A DNA stretch of 64,000 nt, from NCBI GenBank assembly GCA_026987115.1, contig JALSNF010000036.1:1-64000 (forward strand), read 5' to 3'. Of this stretch, positions 61,228-64,000 are shown piece by piece (the stretch's first letter is position 1; each line of letters begins with the position of its first letter). Below the pieces are notes generated by a model that was not told where the DNA came from, ran no database searches, and was given only the letters and a program-made list of their open reading frames with translations. A program made the position numbers and the translations under genes. The stretch is from Desulfurobacteriaceae bacterium (GTDB lineage Bacteria; Aquificota; Aquificia; Desulfurobacteriales; Desulfurobacteriaceae).

Positions 61228-61717
61228 CTCTTCCTTCGCAAGCCAAGAATTTAAAAGCTCTAAGCTCTCTCTTTCCAGTTAGGTAATACACAACTGCAGG
61301 GTCTTTTAAGAGCTCTACGCCGTAGTTCCAACCTTTTACAAGCTTTATTAAAGGGGTAGGCTCTTTAAGGAGCTCCCTTTTAACAACGAGAAAGTATCTT
61401 TTATCTCCCTTTAGAGCAACTAAACAGAGAGGAACCCAATTGCTGGTTATCTTTTTCAGCCTGTTAACGGTTTTACCGTCTGCTATAACGGCTTTAAAGC
61501 GAGGGAAGTTTAAAAACCTTATAACATCGCCGTTAGAAGACTCTTGACCAACTTTTAAATCTTCTTTAAGGAAATAACCAAAGAAAGCGCTAGCCTTTAG
61601 GGGCAGGAGAAGCGGTTTCTCCTGAGAAAGTAGGTCTATAGAATCATCCCTATTGGTACAGCCTAAAAGGAGAGAAAAGAAAAGAAGAACAGCAATAAAT
61701 AGTGAATCTGCCCTCAT
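61214..61717 (-). CDS. Small lipoprotein coupled to the HD-GYP sensor
   Basis: A 167-aa protein with lipobox LLGC (Cys20) and an alpha/beta-like mature region containing FPRFKAVIADG and YFLVVKREL, which recalls a fragment of a periplasmic ligand-binding fold. No named family is recognised. The 14-base overlap with the HD-GYP gene suggests that it supplies the periplasmic signal to that sensor; this is inference. Confidence 0.75.
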   Translation of the reverse strand: MRADSLFIAVLLFFSLLLGCTNRDDSIDLLSQEKPLLLPLKASAFFGYFLKEDLKVGQESSNGDVIRFLNFPRFKAVIADGKTVNRLKKITSNWVPLCLVALKGDKRYFLVVKRELLKEPTPLIKLVKGWNYGVELLKDPAVVYYLTGKRELRAFKFLACEGRDEVK

Positions 61718-61737
61718 ATCAGGATTATTTTACACTT

Positions 61738-62970
61738 TTAACTGTCAGGAAGGGCTCTAACCAAGAGGTCTGCTATGTGAAGGGATTTAACTTTAGAGTC
61801 TATCCTTTCTAAACCTTCTGCAATGTTCATAACGCAACCGGGACACTCTGTTAAGACGAAATCTGCTCTTGTCTTGTCTATGTTCCTTGCCTTTTTCAAC
61901 TGTATTTCCCTTGAAATCTGAGGGTGAGAGAGTTTAAAGGAGCCTCCCATGCCACAGCAGTTGTCTGCCTCTTCTAGGGGAACAAACTCTGCATTTTTTA
62001 GGACTTTAAGGACATCAAGGGGATAGTTTCTCGGGATTTTCTGACCCCTAACTATGTGGCAAGGGTGGTGCCAGGTTAACTTTAGCTTTTCTGGGAGCTC
62101 CCACTTCCCAATCTCCTCTATGTTCTCAAAGAGAACCTCTATTAGCTCCCTTACCTTAAAAGGGAGCTCTTTATACTCCTTCTTTAAAACGTGGCCGCAG
62201 GTTGCACAGGCAGTAATCACGAAATCTGCCTCTTGACGGCTCAAACCCTTTAAGTTCTTATTCTTCATCTTTTCAAAGCTCTTTAAATCACCTGAGAAGA
62301 AGGCTGGAGCTCCGCAACAGTACTGCTCTTTAGGAACCAAAACAGAGTACCCAAGAGCGTTTAAAACTTTAACTACGCTCTCGGCAGTTTCAGAGTAGAA
62401 GTTGTTAAACATACACCCCGTAAAAAAGAGGACTTTAGCCCTCTCCTTCCCTTTAGCCGGGAAAAACCTATCCTCGTAGTTAAAAGGTCTTGCCTTTATC
62501 TCGGGGAGGAGGACCTTGCCCAACTTTGGAACTTTAAAGGGTAAGAGTCTGTTGTAGGGGCTTTTTGAAGACTTAGTGAAAAACCTACTTAAGGGAGCCG
62601 TTAACTTTCCTACGGTTTCAAGTAGTTTCCTGTTTGAAAAGAGCTTTATTGCAGCCCTCTTTTCAGGGCTTATACCCACCTTTTCAGCAGCAAGGGCCCT
62701 TGCAGAGATTATTATCTTCTCGTAGTCAACCATAACAGGGCAGATTTCCTCACACCTTAAGCAGGTAGTGCACAGGTTAAAGAAGTCTGCAATCTCTTTG
62801 TTTACCTCTACCTTCCCTTTGTTTATCATGTCTGCAAGGAAAATCTTTCCCCTTGCAACTGACGGCTCCTCTTTGGTTATGTTAAATACAGGACAAACTT
62901 GCCTACAGGAACCGCACCTTACGCACTTTTCTAAGAGCTCCTGTGAAATCCCTAAAACTCTATCTGCCAT
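61738..62970 (-). CDS. GlpC/GlcF-type Fe-S protein with two CCG domains
   Basis: A 410-aa protein with two N-terminal 4Fe-4S sites (CVRCGSCRQVCP, CTTCLRCEEICP) and two CCG domains (CGAPAFF following YC-C, and NCCGMGGS...CPGC). GlcF/GlpC and heterodisulfide-reductase HdrD-like proteins share this order. The oxidoreductase partner cannot be named. It may take electrons from a dehydrogenase or thiol/fumarate system. Nothing here identifies the substrate. It follows pyrK with an 81-base gap. Confidence 0.82.
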   Translation of the reverse strand: MADRVLGISQELLEKCVRCGSCRQVCPVFNITKEEPSVARGKIFLADMINKGKVEVNKEIADFFNLCTTCLRCEEICPVMVDYEKIIISARALAAEKVGISPEKRAAIKLFSNRKLLETVGKLTAPLSRFFTKSSKSPYNRLLPFKVPKLGKVLLPEIKARPFNYEDRFFPAKGKERAKVLFFTGCMFNNFYSETAESVVKVLNALGYSVLVPKEQYCCGAPAFFSGDLKSFEKMKNKNLKGLSRQEADFVITACATCGHVLKKEYKELPFKVRELIEVLFENIEEIGKWELPEKLKLTWHHPCHIVRGQKIPRNYPLDVLKVLKNAEFVPLEEADNCCGMGGSFKLSHPQISREIQLKKARNIDKTRADFVLTECPGCVMNIAEGLERIDSKVKSLHIADLLVRALPDS

Positions 62971-63002
62971 TTAAAGTTCTCCAAAAAAGAGGTGGAAGTT
63001 TA

Positions 63003-63031
63003 AAATTACTAACCTGAAAGATAATTGGCAA
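63003..63031 (-). promoter_or_regulatory. Possible promoter of the Fe-S/CCG gene
   Basis: On the minus strand TTGCCA and TAATTT are separated by 17 bases, in the 81-base gap between pyrK and the Fe-S/CCG gene. The -10 is poor, so this is tentative. Confidence 0.25.
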
Positions 63032-63051
63032 GAGTTTCCAGTTGAAAATTC

Positions 63052-63798
63052 TTATAAAATAACCTCATCTGCCTTAAAAATAGGACCTTCCACGCAACAC
63101 CTTTTGTACCCGTAAACAGTCTCAACGGTGCAACCTAAACAGGCTCCAACTCCGCAGGCCATTCTCCTATCTAAAGAGAGGTAGCACTCTACGGAAAGCT
63201 CCTCGGCAATTTCCTTAACGGCCTTGAGCATAGGAGTAGGACCGCAGGCAATCCAAGTCCAGTCTTTATAAAGGCTTAAGTCTTGAGTGATAAGTCCCTT
63301 TTTCCCAAAGGAGCCGTCTTCCGTGTAGATAACAGAGTCAATAGAGTACTTCTCAATAAAGGAGAGGGCAGAGAGGCTCTCCCTGTTTCTCTCTCCGTAA
63401 AGTATTAAAACCTCTTTTCCCTTTTCCTTAAAGAGCTTGGCTCCCAGAAACACCCCTCCAATCCCTATCCCTCCGGCTATAAACAGGTACCTACTTCCCT
63501 TTTCAGGAATAGAGCTCCCAAGGGGCATTAGAATTTCCACTTCCTCTTTGGGAGTTAATCTTGTTAAGAGCTCCGTTCCCCTGCCGTAAACCCTATAGAG
63601 AAAGGAAACGCTATCCCCTTCAAGGTCAAAAATCCCTAAAGGCCTCCTTAAAAGGGGGTCAAACTGAAGGGAAGGGCGAACTTGAACCATACCAAACTGT
63701 CCAGGCTTAACTTTTAAAATGAGCTCTTTGTCCACCTTAACCTTAAGGAGGTAGTCCCTCCCGTTAAGGGAACGGTTTTCCAAAACCTTAAAGGCCAT
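63052..63798 (-). CDS. pyrK: Dihydroorotate dehydrogenase electron-transfer subunit
   Basis: A 248-aa FAD/[2Fe-2S] subunit linking PyrD to NAD+ or ferredoxin. PFAM-like features: RPLGIFDL for FAD, GGIGIGG for NAD/FAD binding, and the C-terminal MACGVGACLGCTV...RCC cysteines for the [2Fe-2S] cluster. I choose ATG at 63798, overlapping the rpoZ stop (TAATG) and preceded by AGGAGAG; an in-frame start at 63819 lies inside rpoZ. Its partner PyrD is 38 kb away in this window. Confidence 0.93.
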   Translation of the reverse strand: MAFKVLENRSLNGRDYLLKVKVDKELILKVKPGQFGMVQVRPSLQFDPLLRRPLGIFDLEGDSVSFLYRVYGRGTELLTRLTPKEEVEILMPLGSSIPEKGSRYLFIAGGIGIGGVFLGAKLFKEKGKEVLILYGERNRESLSALSFIEKYSIDSVIYTEDGSFGKKGLITQDLSLYKDWTWIACGPTPMLKAVKEIAEELSVECYLSLDRRMACGVGACLGCTVETVYGYKRCCVEGPIFKADEVIL

Positions 63799-64000
63799 TA
63801 CTCTCCTCTTTTGGGACACACTTTCCCTTCAAGGATTTCAAAGAGGGCTATAACGGTTTTCTTGTGCTCTTCCCCCTTTTCGTCCTTTCCAAAAGTGTAA
63901 GGGTCAGCAGAGTAAAGGTGTCTTGCCCTCTTAGCCGCAACGTGGACAGTTTCGTAGTAGTTCCCCACTTTCTTAACTACGGGCTCTAAAGGTATCCTCT
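63798..64000 (-). CDS. rpoZ: RNA polymerase omega subunit (partial, 3' part)
   Basis: The last 66-67 codons of a frame running off the right edge. The product opens RIPLEPVVKKVGNYYETVHVAAKRARHL, i.e. RIPLEP..., VHVAAKRARHL, which is the usual core of omega (the AAKRARQL helix). It ends at a TAA overlapping the pyrK ATG. The 5' end lies outside the window. Confidence 0.85.
   Translation of the reverse strand, partial: RIPLEPVVKKVGNYYETVHVAAKRARHLYSADPYTFGKDEKGEEHKKTVIALFEILEGKVCPKRGE

Noticed and set aside
1..64000. CRISPR arrays, rRNA genes, insertion sequences
   Set aside because: No regularly spaced direct repeats, rRNA-like stretches or transposase-like proteins were seen on either strand.

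Overview
The window looks like a chromosome segment from a thermophilic, Gram-negative, anaerobic autotroph. The best fit is the Aquificota, probably near Desulfurobacteriaceae (inference, no search was run). Reasons: Lys/Glu-rich proteins, very dense gene packing, an ATP-independent CO2-fixation set (sucCD plus a four-subunit 2-oxoglutarate:ferredoxin oxidoreductase, reductive TCA cycle), a futalosine-pathway menaquinone gene (mqnC), a citramalate route to isoleucine, outer-membrane proteins (porin, OmpA-type protein, lipoproteins) and periplasmic molybdoenzyme respiration. GC content is roughly 42-45% by eye. No rRNA, CRISPR array, insertion sequence or prophage is visible.

Layout. 1-2.6 kb: end of a hotdog protein, an unknown protein with an RX4H motif, and a two-component system. 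2.6-9.7 kb: small hypothetical, inositol-monophosphatase family protein, Mrp/ApbC, a 50-aa CxxC membrane peptide, a NapH-like ferredoxin, a lytic transglycosylase, a degenerate tyrosine-recombinase-like protein, then (minus strand) ScpA, a CBS protein and a DUF2155-type lipoprotein. 9.8-15.5 kb: a putative respiratory operon of a Tat-exported TtrB-TtrA-like fusion, an OprO/P-type porin and an exported transglutaminase-like protein. 15.5-22.7 kb (minus): a stand-alone Cys-type formate dehydrogenase, ClC transporter, PepA, a membrane protein and a TPR lipoprotein. 22.7-31.8 kb: recG, then pyrD/rlmD-like/mqnC (minus), and a DnaC-like ATPase, nadK, beta-propeller protein and rapZ (plus).

31.8-41.0 kb (minus) is a roughly 9-kb gene train: leuD-leuB-asd-roadblock-UPF0173-patatin-acylphosphatase-LysM/LytM-lysC-cimA-DUF996. 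It mixes citramalate/isoleucine-leucine and aspartate-family biosynthesis with envelope and small regulatory proteins. 41.06-41.39 kb is a four-tRNA operon (Thr-Tyr-fMet-Gly) with a good promoter. Next come a PHP-domain protein, a tRNA-Sec gene (selC), radA, feoAB, ppa, lepA, hpf, a PP-loop tRNA-thiolation-like protein, two Usp proteins, bioA and an OmpA/PA14 fusion.

54-64 kb (minus) runs rpoZ-pyrK-FeS/CCG protein-lipoprotein-HD-GYP sensor-sucC-sucD-oorD-oorA-oorB-oorC, so pyrimidine synthesis, a signalling module and the reductive TCA enzymes lie head to tail.

Window-wide features: the palindrome GAGCTC is about ten-fold over-represented in more than one codon frame, and five convergent gene pairs overlap at their 3' ends with no terminator between them. 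The most interesting points are this iterated palindrome, the fused TtrBA-porin-transglutaminase locus, selC beside a Cys-type formate dehydrogenase, the catalytically stripped recombinase-like protein, and several small proteins of unknown function.
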